Notes: generated by a model not told the origin, from the sequence alone. 64,000 nt of DNA from Thermophilibacter immobilis (GCF_015277515.1 NZ_CP063767.1:1798001-1862000), one strand, 5' to 3'. Positions 17,022-26,345 are shown, counted from the stretch's first letter. Program-made: numbers and translations.

Positions 17022-17681
17022 CTACTTGGTCTGCTGACCGTAGGTCTTGGAGCGCTCCATGGCGCTTGCCATCTGCTCGTCAGTCAAATACTGCGGCTCG
17101 CCCGCACACAGGCACTGCCACTGAATCTGAGCGGTGAACTCGATGTTCGTGGCAAGCCCGAACGCCTTGGGCAGGCTCGCCTGATAGCACACGTCACCAT
17201 GGTTGGCGAGAAGCACCACGCGCGTCTTCGGGTTGGCTACCAGGACCTCTCCGACAGCTTCGGCGAGCTCAGGGGTGCCAAAGGTAACGTAGGGCACCAA
17301 GGGCACCTCGTTGACGCCCGCGCCCATAATCACATAGTGAACGGGCCTCAGGGTCTGGTGCAGGCATGCGAGGGTCGTAGCGTAGGGCGAGTGCGTGTGC
17401 ACCACTGCCCGAGCCTCGGGACGGTTCTGGTAGACGATGGTGTGAAGCCCATGCTCGCTCGACGGCTTGCGCGCGCCGTCGATGATGGCACCGTCAAGAT
17501 CCATGACGACCACGTCTTCGGGCTTCGTGTCAAAGTAGCCCAGTCCAGAGGGGCTAATGGCCATGTAGCCGGTCTCGGGATCGTAGATCGAGATGTTTCC
17601 GCTCGTGCCCACCGAGAGGCCTGCGGCACTCATCTTTTTGCCATACTCAACGATCTGCGCGCGCTCTTCCTCCATCAACAT
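17022..17681 (-). CDS. Class II aldolase (FucA/AraD family)
   Basis: 219 residues. GTSGNIS near residue 25 binds phosphate, SEHGLHTIVY carries the catalytic Glu, HTHSPYAT supplies two zinc histidines and ANHGD another. This is the set of L-fuculose-1-phosphate aldolase and ribulose-5-P 4-epimerase relatives. The SEHG glutamate favours the aldolase branch, which would yield DHAP and a small aldehyde. Start at 17681 after GGGGAG; a second ATG lies 2 codons on. Confidence 0.85.
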   Translation of the reverse strand: MLMEEERAQIVEYGKKMSAAGLSVGTSGNISIYDPETGYMAISPSGLGYFDTKPEDVVVMDLDGAIIDGARKPSSEHGLHTIVYQNRPEARAVVHTHSPYATTLACLHQTLRPVHYVIMGAGVNEVPLVPYVTFGTPELAEAVGEVLVANPKTRVVLLANHGDVCYQASLPKAFGLATNIEFTAQIQWQCLCAGEPQYLTDEQMASAMERSKTYGQQTK

Positions 17682-17752
17682 AAGAGTCTCCCCTCCCCCG
17701 CCACTGCGCGGGGTTTGTCTGATTTCTCTCTTGATTTGAGCAGGTCTACGAT

Positions 17753-18805
17753 CTAGGACGCGATCGCCTTGAGGTTCACTACCATGTCGCTCTTGCCCGT
17801 CTCCCAGAACTCGGCAATCTTGCGCGCAAGCAGGAGCGGGCTCTTGGGCAGCGCGTCCACGACGTTGCCGGCGTTGTGCGGCGTGAGCGTAACGTTGTCG
17901 AGGCTCAGCAGCGGGTCATCCTGGGCGAGTGGCTCCTCCCAGAAGACGTCGAGGGCACACCCCCCGATGGAGCGCTCGTCAAGTGCCTTTACCAGGGCGT
18001 CCTTGTCCAGCACGCCGGCACGTGAGGTGTTGATGAGATACGCCGTGGGCTTCATGAGGGCGAGCTGCTCGGTGCTTACGCTGTCCTTGGTCTCGGGCGT
18101 GAGACGGAGGTGAAGGCTCACGATGTCCGCCTCCAAGAAGAGCGTCTTCTCGTCGACAAGCTCCACGGCAAGGCCCACCTCGTCAATCTGCTCCTGCGTG
18201 AGGTAGGGGTCATAGGCGATGACCCGCTTCATGCCGATGCCCAGGCACTTCTTGGCCACGAGCTTGCCTATGTGTCCAAGGCCCATGAGCCCAAGGGTCA
18301 TGTCGCACAGAGAGGTCGTATAGCCACTGTTCATGTACTCCTTGCGCCAGTCACCTTTCTTGAGGGCCGCATGGGCGCGAGCGATGTTGCGCGTCTCGGC
18401 GAACATGAGACCCACGGCAAAGTCGGACGTGCACTCTGCATTGCGGATGCAGTGGATGACGGGAATGTTGCGCTTGGTGGCCGCGGCCACGTCGATGTGC
18501 TCCATCCCCCCGCGGCACGTACCGATGAGCTTAAGGTGCGGACCGGCCGCGATGAGGTCCTCGGCCACGGGGCAGAAGTGCGTGAGGAGGATGTCGGCAT
18601 CCTTCACCTGCTCATAGGCCTCTGCAGGAATCTCCTCGGCCGTGGGGCCGTTCTTCTCGAGGTTCTGGGCTCGACGCTGGAACTCCTGACGCGTGGAGCA
18701 CTTCCACTCAAGGGCGACGACGTCAGCCTCCTCATCCAGGGATTGCGCCGCTTCGACGAGTAGGTCGCAGGGCACCACGATGTCACCGATAACCACGATC
18801 TTCAT
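17753..18805 (-). CDS. D-isomer 2-hydroxyacid dehydrogenase
   Basis: 350 residues of the phosphoglycerate-dehydrogenase-like family. NAD motif MGLGHIGKLVAKKCLG, then INTSRAGVLD with the catalytic Arg region, DVFWEEPLAQDDPL with Glu and LTPHNAG with His. Reduces 2-keto acids or oxidises 2-hydroxyacids. The ATG at 18805 has AAGGAGA; earlier in-frame starts have none. It lies directly after PTS EIIC. Together with the sugar-acid dehydratase it argues that the pathway passes through hydroxyacids. Confidence 0.85.
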   Translation of the reverse strand: MKIVVIGDIVVPCDLLVEAAQSLDEEADVVALEWKCSTRQEFQRRAQNLEKNGPTAEEIPAEAYEQVKDADILLTHFCPVAEDLIAAGPHLKLIGTCRGGMEHIDVAAATKRNIPVIHCIRNAECTSDFAVGLMFAETRNIARAHAALKKGDWRKEYMNSGYTTSLCDMTLGLMGLGHIGKLVAKKCLGIGMKRVIAYDPYLTQEQIDEVGLAVELVDEKTLFLEADIVSLHLRLTPETKDSVSTEQLALMKPTAYLINTSRAGVLDKDALVKALDERSIGGCALDVFWEEPLAQDDPLLSLDNVTLTPHNAGNVVDALPKSPLLLARKIAEFWETGKSDMVVNLKAIAS

Positions 18806-18873
18806 GCCTGTCTCCTTCCTGTGTCGCTGGGCGAGGCGAGGGCCCCGCCCGTGCACGATCTTGTGATGACTAC

Positions 18874-20316
18874 CTAGGCCATGACCTTGCTTACCTCCGG
18901 CTCGGGACGCTTGCCCGTTGCCAGGAACTCGAGGTAGCCCTGGAAGCGATCCTTGTTCTTGCGGAATAGAATGAAGAATGCAACGTAGGCGGCCATGACC
19001 AGAGCGATGACGAGCGGGTTCTGCGTGAGGAAGGCCATCGTTATGAGACCGGCCGTGCAGTTGGACATGATGAAGCCGATGACGAACGTTCCCGAGGCTA
19101 CGGCCTCGACAGCGGCCTCGAAGCCGACCCCAGCGGCGACCTGCGTGAAGGCGGAGGCCCAGTAGGAGGCCATGGCGAGCTTGGCGGCAAAGACGATGAC
19201 GGCCATGCACCACGCCTTGAACACGTTCCCGTTAGAGAGGGCAACGGGGATCTCGACCATGTACGGAAGAGAGGGAAGCACCATAAGGGGAACGACCAGG
19301 TTTCCCGGCATCAGGAAGGCAATCAGGACGCCAAACGGAATCACCAGGAGGCCAGTGGTCAGCGTGGCTGCCTCACCATAGCCCAAAGCATCGTTGACGG
19401 CCACGATGAACTGGCGGTCCTTTCCATACTTGGACTTGGAGAGGGTCTTGCGAGAGAACTCGGTCAACGCACCAAAGCCTGCGGCGAACATGCCTGCGAT
19501 CTTGGGGAAAATGGCCATGACGGCCGAGCACGTGACGGCAACCTGTGCGACGTTGCCCAGCCCCACGATGGTGTTGAGCCGGTCTACGTTGCCGACGATG
19601 CCCAAGATAAGACCGATGGCCAGGCCGATGTACATCGGCTCGCCCATGAATCCGATCCTCTTGCGAATGGACTGGGGGTTCGCCTTGATCTTGTCGAAGC
19701 CAAGCTTGGAAAAGAGAACGTTGAGCACCAGGTACATGGGGGCGTCGCCGTTGTGATGGGGTGCGGTCATCGCGCAGCTGGGATAGTTATAGTACGTCGA
19801 CCAACGCTTCTGGACCGACTCCGCAATGAGGAGCGTCACAAGATTGATGAGGAGCATGAGCACGAAGGCAAGCGGCATGTTGCCGGTCAGCAGGAACAGC
19901 ATGGATCCCCAGACGGAAATCGAGTAGTTGTTCCAAAGGTCGGACGGCATGAAGATGTCGGTAATCTTGCCAAACCAAAGGACGACCTGGAAGAGCAGGC
20001 CAACGCCGATAAACATCATGCCAAGGTTGGTCGAGTAGGCCACGGCGGCCACGGCCTGCCAGCCGATGTCGAGTGCGGGCTTGTTGAGCCCCGAGACGTC
20101 GACCATGCGCGTAATGAGCGGGGTCAGGACCCCTCCGAACGCCGTGGTGACGAAAGACATGCCCATGAGGCCCACGCCCACGAGCACGGCCGACTGGAAC
20201 GCGCGCTTGCGCGGAGTCTTAAAGACGCGACAGATGATGTAGATGATTATCGGCACGGTAATGTAGTTGCCGAAGGCGTCGAATATTTGCTTCAAAACTG
20301 CAAAGAAGCCGTCCAT
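18874..20316 (-). CDS. PTS EIIC, galactitol (GatC) family
   Basis: 480 residues, about 10-12 membrane segments, with the EIIC-GAT hallmarks FGNYITVPIIIYIICRVFKTP near the start, SDLWNNYSISVWG and the substrate-loop element HHNGDAPMYLVLN. It is the membrane channel of a PTS that phosphorylates a polyol or related sugar on entry. AGGGGATG precedes the start. EIIB and EIIA are encoded immediately upstream. Specificity beyond the galactitol family is not assignable. Confidence 0.9.
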   Translation of the reverse strand: MDGFFAVLKQIFDAFGNYITVPIIIYIICRVFKTPRKRAFQSAVLVGVGLMGMSFVTTAFGGVLTPLITRMVDVSGLNKPALDIGWQAVAAVAYSTNLGMMFIGVGLLFQVVLWFGKITDIFMPSDLWNNYSISVWGSMLFLLTGNMPLAFVLMLLINLVTLLIAESVQKRWSTYYNYPSCAMTAPHHNGDAPMYLVLNVLFSKLGFDKIKANPQSIRKRIGFMGEPMYIGLAIGLILGIVGNVDRLNTIVGLGNVAQVAVTCSAVMAIFPKIAGMFAAGFGALTEFSRKTLSKSKYGKDRQFIVAVNDALGYGEAATLTTGLLVIPFGVLIAFLMPGNLVVPLMVLPSLPYMVEIPVALSNGNVFKAWCMAVIVFAAKLAMASYWASAFTQVAAGVGFEAAVEAVASGTFVIGFIMSNCTAGLITMAFLTQNPLVIALVMAAYVAFFILFRKNKDRFQGYLEFLATGKRPEPEVSKVMA

Positions 20317-20388
20317 GAATTCATCCCCTAGGTGTTATAGGTGTATGCCAGTTACAGCGGATAAAACGGCAGGGCAAGGGTGCCGGGG

Positions 20389-20694
20389 CTACTCGCTCAG
20401 GTCAAGTTTTCCAACGGCCTCCATGAGCTGCTCGATGAACTCGTCCTCGTTGATTCCCACAAGGAAGCCGGTGGCATTGAGCATCGGAATGCCGTAGTCC
20501 TCTTCCACGGGGCTCGTGTAGGCGATAAGATCCCAGGCACGCGTCATCACGGCAGTAGCGATGCCCGGAGGGTTTGTCTCGTCCGTATCGCAGTCGTATC
20601 CGTGCTCTTCAAGCACGTCGCGAAGCTTGGCGGCGAGCATGGCGGAGGTGGCGGTGCCCGATCCGCAGACGCATAGAATATTGACAATCCTCAT
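20389..20694 (-). CDS. PTS EIIB, galactitol/lactose-like fold
   Basis: 101 residues. The P-loop ILCVCGSGTATSAML contains the phosphorylated cysteine at position 10 (CGSGTATS). Normal length for GatB. It transfers phosphate from EIIA to the sugar bound by EIIC. Lies 72 bases before EIIC and 62 after EIIA. Confidence 0.9.
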   Translation of the reverse strand: MRIVNILCVCGSGTATSAMLAAKLRDVLEEHGYDCDTDETNPPGIATAVMTRAWDLIAYTSPVEEDYGIPMLNATGFLVGINEDEFIEQLMEAVGKLDLSE

Positions 20695-20756
20695 GGTGCT
20701 CTCTCCTTTGTTGTCGTTTTTCCGTACGCGAGCTCAATCCCCTGAGGCCCCCGTGC

Positions 20757-21218
20757 TTACGCCTCCTCGAGCGAATGAAGCAGCCCAAGGATCTCGTCCG
20801 CGTCCCTTGAGGCGCGGATGCGTTCAAGACGGGGGCTGTCTTGGATGACGTGCATCATCTCCTTGAGCAGCTCTATCTGCTGCCCCGAGTCCTTTATCAC
20901 AAGGGGCATGATCAGGCTCACGTTGAGCGACGTGCCCGGTTCGCCCATCATGTCAAACTTGACGGGTTTTTTGGGAACGATGACCCCAATGGCGGCCTTG
21001 TTGACGAACGTGGGGTTGGTGTGCGGAATTGCGATGCACATGGTCTTGCCGGGCAGCCCCGTCGGAAAGACCTTCTCGCGCTCGATGACCATCTCGGCAT
21101 AGCCCTCGTTGACGTAGCCGCAGTCCTGCAGGCGCGCCGCCATGAGACGAATCGCATCCTCCGAGGTCTTCACGTCCGCGTCCACAAAGACGAGCCTTTT
21201 GTCCAGTAGTTTCCCCAT
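20757..21218 (-). CDS. PTS EIIA, fructose/galactitol type
   Basis: 153 residues of the PTS EIIA type 2 domain: TGLPGKTMCIAIPHTNPTFV carries the active-site histidine in AIPH near residue 66. It accepts phosphate from HPr and passes it to EIIB. Spaced 64 bases from the zinc-ribbon gene upstream, with AAGGAGG before the ATG. Confidence 0.9.
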   Translation of the reverse strand: MGKLLDKRLVFVDADVKTSEDAIRLMAARLQDCGYVNEGYAEMVIEREKVFPTGLPGKTMCIAIPHTNPTFVNKAAIGVIVPKKPVKFDMMGEPGTSLNVSLIMPLVIKDSGQQIELLKEMMHVIQDSPRLERIRASRDADEILGLLHSLEEA

Positions 21219-21282
21219 TCGTTTTCACCTCCTTCAATGAAAGCGCAGGTAAAGTCCATATTTTGTCCGGAAGCAGAAAGAG

Positions 21283-21747
21283 CTATCCGGGTAGGACACC
21301 CAAACGAACTCCCGCCACATAGAGTGAGAAGACCAAGGCGACCAGAGCGATGGCACGCACGATCTTGCGCGTTTTTACGAGTCCCAGGGGCAGGTAGTAC
21401 TCATAGCGCGGAAGAACCCGCGGCCATATGAGGATCACCGCCGAAAGGGCCACGAAGGGCATCGGCGTCCATACCGGTTGAAAGTCTAAGAAGGCAATGG
21501 CAATCCACGACGCGATGGCGCACAGTCCCACGGCCACGTAGAAGAGGGGGCGCATGCGGGCGTCATGGTTCACGAACGAAACCGTGCTCTCAAAGTGCTC
21601 CTCGCAGCAGCACTTGAGAACGGGGTCGCCACCTGGATTCACCACGTACTCATGCGAGGCCGTGGGCTTTCCGCACCACAGGCAGGCGGCCTCCTGGCCC
21701 TCGATGCCGTGATGGCCGTGGTAGACGAACTTGCGCCGTTTCGCCAT
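21283..21747 (-). CDS. Small membrane protein with N-terminal zinc-ribbon-like cysteines
   Basis: 154 residues, family not recognised. The N-terminus has CLWCGKPT and, about 20 residues on, CCCEEHFE plus several histidines, resembling a treble-clef or zinc ribbon. After residue 65 there are three to four hydrophobic segments. It starts 9 bases after the PRD regulator stop with AGGGAG and precedes EIIA, so it belongs to the PTS operon. A sensor or assembly role is possible, but nothing in the sequence proves one. Confidence 0.65.
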   Translation of the reverse strand: MAKRRKFVYHGHHGIEGQEAACLWCGKPTASHEYVVNPGGDPVLKCCCEEHFESTVSFVNHDARMRPLFYVAVGLCAIASWIAIAFLDFQPVWTPMPFVALSAVILIWPRVLPRYEYYLPLGLVKTRKIVRAIALVALVFSLYVAGVRLGVLPG

Positions 21748-21756
21748 GTTGTCTCC

Positions 21757-23814
21757 CTAAGCTTCCAACACATCGGCCATGAGCGTGGCCACGTGCTCTT
21801 GACTGGAAAAGTATTGATATATATCGTAAAGTGTTCCCCAGTGCGAGTATCGGTTGATGGTTGCCATGCAGACCACGACACGGGCCGGCTTGCCATCGGG
21901 AAGCTCGATGCCATCAGGGGCAAGCACGATCTGCGCCTCAACGTGGGCGTTCTCGTCTCCCTGCATGGGGCAGCGCACGATCACGACCTCGGGAGCCATA
22001 CGATAATAAAGAAGCTTATTGCTTGCCATGATGTTGCTCATACGCTCCACTAGGCAGCTTTTGGAGGCGTCCTCCTGTAACTTATGGGCCCCCAGCAGTA
22101 CGGCCGTGCCCCATGTCGAGCCCTGAGGTACGACCACGCGCTCAGCGCGCACATGCGAGTCGCCCAGCTGCACCGAAGTCGGCCCCCTGAAGCCTCGGTC
22201 GCGCTCGTCAAAATAGCGGAAGAGTTCGAAGTGAAGCTTGTCAGAGCGCAGCCACCCCCAATCGGAGTCGGGGATGTTCTCACCCACTATTTCGACGATA
22301 CCTTCGATGAGGGCGTCATAGCGAGAGATGATCCGATTGCTTCTTAGTACCTCATAGATTTGCCTGCGGCTCTCCTCAGAGAAGAATGGGGTGGTCTCGA
22401 CCATGTTGTCGCTTCTGAACTCTTGGGGAAGATGCGAGAGCGCAACGACGAGCGCATAGGACTCAAGTGTCCATCGGTGCAGGCTATCTACCTCGGCACA
22501 GTCGTATTCGAAGCAGATGCCGCAGGCGTCAAAGAGCTGCTCCTTGACCAAGGTAATGGTTGACATATTCCTGGCACCCACGAGAAGGACCCTGGTAGCA
22601 CTCGTGTCCCCGTTTTCGAGCATCTTGTTGTCGAGGTCGTTTGACAGGTAAATCGTGAGATAGGCGAGCTCGTCGTCGGAGAGGTCATCCATACCGGTTT
22701 CCACCGCGGCGCGTCGCGTGAAGTCAAAGGCCATCGGATACATCTTCTGCACGTCAACCGTAAGCGGGTTGTGAACGGAGATGCCATATTTCTGGCGATA
22801 GTACAGCGGTCTGATGTGATGGGAGAGCTGCTCGTGAATAGTTTCCTTGTTCATGAAGGTGAGACAGCCCACACGTTCGAAGTTGCCGATGAGATTCTCG
22901 GCGAGCTCACTCACGTACTCGTCTTCCTCACGTTGCCGCGCAAAGTTGGTGGTCTTGATTCCCAGCAAAAGGGAGGTGATGTAGAGAATCTCCTCGGAGG
23001 GCAGGGCAATGCCTGCGCTCTTGAGCTTCTCGACGCTGCACTGAACCGAACGATAAGAGAGGGTTCCGCTGAGCGTAATCTGCTCTTCTCGGCCCATGGC
23101 GACCCAGCTGCCCCTAAGGCCCCGGAGCCACGAAACTTGGATCATCATGCCCTCAAGGCCGTTGCTGTCAAGAAAGCAGCGAGTTTTGAGATCTAGTTCG
23201 TATTGTTTGATGAGACTGCGGCAAAGCTCATAATAATCAATGTCATTCTTTGTTACGTCAACAAGCGTGCGCTGGAGAAAGCGTCTCACGTCCTGGATGC
23301 ACTCGGCTCCCGCAAGGCCCTGGAGCTTGGACCAGATGAATTTTCGAATGGTAATCTCGTCGCCCAAAAGCGTGTAGCCTTGTCCCGGTACGCTGGCAAG
23401 ATTGATTCCGAGTGGATTCAGTTCCCCCTTGAGCTCACGAATATCGGCGATTACGGTGTTGCGAGAAACTTCATAGCCGTCCATGAGGCTCGGGATGGTG
23501 GCATGCTCATGTGCGAGGGCAATACGCACAAGAGTCATTGACCGACGTTCAGATACCGTAAACACGCGCACGCGGCTGAGGCCGACAAGACGCCCTGCGT
23601 ACTTCCAGCAGACGTCCTTACTCGTAACCATCTGGTTCTCGAGAGTAACCTTACCAAGGTCTTCGCGCCCAAGCCACTCATTGATGTGCGCTATGTCGTA
23701 GTAAATCGTCCGTCGCGATACTCCAAACTCATCCGCAAGGGTTTGAACGCTTACTCCCTCAGCAGCTTGAGGAAGACAGCGCAAGAGAGAGATCTGCCTG
23801 CTTTTGAGATCCAT
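21757..23814 (-). CDS. PRD-containing PTS-responsive transcriptional regulator (BglG/MtlR-like)
   Basis: 685 residues. The N-terminal helix-turn-helix (SVQTLADEFGVSRRTIYYDI) and a second winged helix (VSRNTVIADIRELKGEL) indicate a DNA-binding activator rather than an RNA antiterminator. Two PRD regions follow (about 180-290 and 300-405); the second includes IHEQLSHHIRPLYYR with candidate phospho-histidines. Next is an EIIB-like fold (RVLLVGARNMSTITL) without the usual cysteine, and then an EIIA-like C-terminus. The usual EIIA active-site PH is not evident; RCPMQGDEN is found where it might be expected. The start at 23814 has GGGAGG. As first gene of the operon it probably controls its own PTS. 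Confidence 0.85.
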   Translation of the reverse strand: MDLKSRQISLLRCLPQAAEGVSVQTLADEFGVSRRTIYYDIAHINEWLGREDLGKVTLENQMVTSKDVCWKYAGRLVGLSRVRVFTVSERRSMTLVRIALAHEHATIPSLMDGYEVSRNTVIADIRELKGELNPLGINLASVPGQGYTLLGDEITIRKFIWSKLQGLAGAECIQDVRRFLQRTLVDVTKNDIDYYELCRSLIKQYELDLKTRCFLDSNGLEGMMIQVSWLRGLRGSWVAMGREEQITLSGTLSYRSVQCSVEKLKSAGIALPSEEILYITSLLLGIKTTNFARQREEDEYVSELAENLIGNFERVGCLTFMNKETIHEQLSHHIRPLYYRQKYGISVHNPLTVDVQKMYPMAFDFTRRAAVETGMDDLSDDELAYLTIYLSNDLDNKMLENGDTSATRVLLVGARNMSTITLVKEQLFDACGICFEYDCAEVDSLHRWTLESYALVVALSHLPQEFRSDNMVETTPFFSEESRRQIYEVLRSNRIISRYDALIEGIVEIVGENIPDSDWGWLRSDKLHFELFRYFDERDRGFRGPTSVQLGDSHVRAERVVVPQGSTWGTAVLLGAHKLQEDASKSCLVERMSNIMASNKLLYYRMAPEVVIVRCPMQGDENAHVEAQIVLAPDGIELPDGKPARVVVCMATINRYSHWGTLYDIYQYFSSQEHVATLMADVLEA

Positions 23815-23984
23815 GGCGCCACCTCCCTGCTGTCCGCGACCTGCTGCGCCATGCTTCCGTTTGGTTCCGCTACAAAACCATTCTTTCTGACGAGGCCTGC
23901 TCTGGGAATTACCAACTTGGTTCAGAGCTCGTGCCAGAATGGGTGCAATAAGCTGTACTCTTGCATACAGATGTACAAATCAGT

Positions 23985-24070
23985 TAGTTGACACGTCATT
24001 CATCTGGCTTTTATTAGATTAATAAACTATTATATATTTTTATTATTTATTATATATATTCCAAAAGTCC
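23985..24070 (-). promoter_or_regulatory. AT-rich promoter/operator region of the PTS operon
   Basis: A sharply AT-rich tract of about 70 bases in a GC-rich genome, about 200 bases ahead of the regulator start. It contains several TATAAT-like hexamers on the minus strand and a 7-base inverted repeat TTTATTA-GAT-TAATAAA at 24010-24026. It is probably the operon promoter and activator site. The rest of 23815-24267 holds no gene. Confidence 0.5.
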
Positions 24071-24170
24071 ACAGGACATGACAAGTAATACGCAGACAAA
24101 CAGACCATTCAGGGAGAAATAGCGACCGTTCGCACGCTAGTGATGCTACGCGTTATTTCTACAACAGGAC

Positions 24171-24223
24171 CAGTCTCTTGCACGGGAGCCACTGCGATAA
24201 AAGGATATTCGTGCAAGAGACTG
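24171..24223. repeat. Inverted repeat with 14-base arms downstream of the GNAT gene
   Basis: CAGTCTCTTGCACG (24171-24184) and CGTGCAAGAGACTG (24210-24223) are perfect complements with a 25-base loop, 45 bases beyond the GNAT stop. No U-tract. The size resembles the 63-bp repeats but the sequence differs. It may be a terminator or a separate repeat family. Confidence 0.65.
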
Positions 24224-24267
24224 AAACCTCACCGTGGCGTCGCTTCCTCGAGCATCTGCGTGGTCCC

Positions 24268-24747
24268 CTATAGCATCTGCTCCAGACAGGTCTTTTGGGG
24301 AGACATCCCCATGGCCTCGTAGAAGCGCTGGGCCGAGGGATTGCATGCCCAGACGTTGAGCGTCAGGTTATGGCAGCCTTGCGCGCGAGCGTAGCTCACC
24401 ACGTGTTGGTAGAGGGCCATGCCCACGTGATGGCCGCGCGCGGACTCGTCCACGCAGAGGTCATCTATGTAGAGGGTCCTTATCGGCTGTAGGTTGTTAC
24501 TCCCCGCATAGTCCCGCATCACACAAAACGCGTAGCCCAGAATCTCTCCGTCCGGGGCACCTTCGCGCACGGCCACGAAGACGGGGAGCGTGTCGTCAGC
24601 CAAGATCTCTCGGAGCTCGTCGTCGGTGTACTTGCGCGTTCCCGCGCGAAAGATGTCAGGGCGGCCCTGGGCGTGCACCTTCAGTACCTGGTCAAGCAAC
24701 CGCCCGAGACCGGGAAGGTCCTTCTCGCCTGCGCGCCTGATCTCCAT
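24268..24747 (-). CDS. GNAT-family N-acetyltransferase
   Basis: 159 residues. MEIRRAGEKDLPGLGRLL is the usual GNAT opening. TLYIDDLCVDESARGHHVGMALYQHV is the beta4-motif A region that binds acetyl-CoA (R-x-x-x-x-G/A; here RGHHVG). LNVWACNPSAQRFYEAMGM is motif B. The start at 24747 has GAGGAGG; a longer frame lacks this. Substrate unknown. Confidence 0.85.
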   Translation of the reverse strand: MEIRRAGEKDLPGLGRLLDQVLKVHAQGRPDIFRAGTRKYTDDELREILADDTLPVFVAVREGAPDGEILGYAFCVMRDYAGSNNLQPIRTLYIDDLCVDESARGHHVGMALYQHVVSYARAQGCHNLTLNVWACNPSAQRFYEAMGMSPQKTCLEQML

Positions 24748-24863
24748 CGCTGCCTCCTCGCAAACGGTTTTCTGACCCGGGGCTTTCAACTCAAGGATAG
24801 CGCGCCGCCCCGCATGCTACCCTATTTGGTTGCCACATGCCACACGAGAGGAGCCCGAAGCCC

Positions 24864-26345
24864 ATGCGCATCGGATTTGACAACGACAAGTACATCTCCT
24901 TGCAGGCGGAGAAGATCCGGGAACGCATCGGGCAGTTTGGCGGCAAGCTCTACCTCGAGTTCGGTGGCAAGCTCTTCGACGACTACCACGCCTCGCGCGT
25001 GCTCCCGGGCTTCGCACCCGACTCCAAGATTCGCATGCTCCAGAGCCTGCGCGAGGACGTCGAGGTCATTATCGTCATCAACGCCGACAACATAGAGAAC
25101 GCAAAGCGTCGCTCGGACATCGGCATCACCTACGGCGAGGACACGCTGCGCCTCATGGATGCGTTTAGGGCGCTCGAGTTTCTGGTGGGCGGCGTGTGCA
25201 TCACGCACTTCACGGGCCAGCCGCACGCCGAGGCGTTCCAGCGGCGCCTGGAGAGCATGGGCGTGCTCGTCTATCGCCACCACCTCATCGACGGCTACCC
25301 CTCTGACGTCGACGGCATCGTGAGCGATCAGGGCTTTGGCAAGAACGACTACGTCGAGACGACCCGTCCGCTCGTGGTGGTCACCGCGCCGGGCCCCGGA
25401 TCGGGCAAGCTTGCCACATGCCTCTCGCAGCTCTACCACGAGAACAAGCGCGGGATGAAGGCCGGCTACGCCAAGTACGAGACCTTCCCCGTGTGGAACC
25501 TGCCGCTCAGGCACCCCGTGAACATCGCCTACGAGGCCGCAACGGCCGATCTCGACGACCGCAACATCATTGACCCCTTCCACCTGGAGGCCTACGGCGA
25601 CGTCACCGTGAACTACAACCGTGACGTGGAGACGTTTCCCGTGCTCAAGGCCATGATGGAGAAGATCGCCGGCAAGAGCCCCTACCAGTCCCCCACGGAT
25701 ATGGGCGTCAACATGGTGGGCCTGTGCATCTGCGATGATGCCATCTGCCAGGAGGCGGCAAGAAACGAGATAGTTCGCCGCTACTTTGCCGCTGCCGAGG
25801 AGCTCCGGCGCACGGGCGTCGGAGCCGCCACGCTCTCCAAGATCGAGCTGCTCATGAGTCAGGCCGACGTGACCTGCGACTTCTCGCCCGCCCATCAGGC
25901 GGCGCTCGCCAAGGAGGAGGCCACGGGAGGACCAGCTGCGGCCATGGTGCTGCCCGACGGCGAGCTCGTGTGCGGCAAGACCTCGGACCTCATGGGAGCC
26001 GCGGCGTCGCTGCTGATCAACGCCGTCAAGCACCTGGCCGGCATCGAGCGCGGCTCCTACGTGGTGAGCGACGCTGCCCTCGAGCCCATCTGCCGCCTCA
26101 AGACCCAGCACCTGCGCAGCCGCAACCCGCGCCTGCACTCCGACGAGATCCTCATCGCGCTGTCCCTCTCGTCAGCCACGAGTCAGAAGGCCGCAGCCAC
26201 CGTGGATGCGCTCGGTCAGCTTGCCGGATGCGACGCGTACTTCTCGGTCATCATCTCCGACGCGGACCGGAGCACCTATAGGAACCTGGGCATCAACGTC
26301 TGCTGTGAACCCAAGTACGAGCGGCGCGCCTACTACCACCGCTAG
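24864..26345 (+). CDS. DUF1846 (UPF0371) family protein
   Basis: 493 residues and near-identical in pattern to the DUF1846 family: MRIGFDNDKYISLQAEKIRE, GGKLYLEFGGKLFDDYHASR, then a phosphate-loop-like TAPGPGSGKLATCLSQLYHE near residue 176 and DPFHLEAYG. The family's biochemical role is not established to my knowledge; the loop hints at nucleotide or phosphate binding. The ATG at 24864 matches the family N-terminus, with GAGAGGAG ten bases ahead; an ATG at 24837 is less likely. Confidence 0.88.
   Translation: MRIGFDNDKYISLQAEKIRERIGQFGGKLYLEFGGKLFDDYHASRVLPGFAPDSKIRMLQSLREDVEVIIVINADNIENAKRRSDIGITYGEDTLRLMDAFRALEFLVGGVCITHFTGQPHAEAFQRRLESMGVLVYRHHLIDGYPSDVDGIVSDQGFGKNDYVETTRPLVVVTAPGPGSGKLATCLSQLYHENKRGMKAGYAKYETFPVWNLPLRHPVNIAYEAATADLDDRNIIDPFHLEAYGDVTVNYNRDVETFPVLKAMMEKIAGKSPYQSPTDMGVNMVGLCICDDAICQEAARNEIVRRYFAAAEELRRTGVGAATLSKIELLMSQADVTCDFSPAHQAALAKEEATGGPAAAMVLPDGELVCGKTSDLMGAAASLLINAVKHLAGIERGSYVVSDAALEPICRLKTQHLRSRNPRLHSDEILIALSLSSATSQKAAATVDALGQLAGCDAYFSVIISDADRSTYRNLGINVCCEPKYERRAYYHR

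Noticed and set aside
24837-24863. Upstream ATG of the DUF1846 gene
   Set aside because: The conserved family N-terminus begins at the ATG at 24864.
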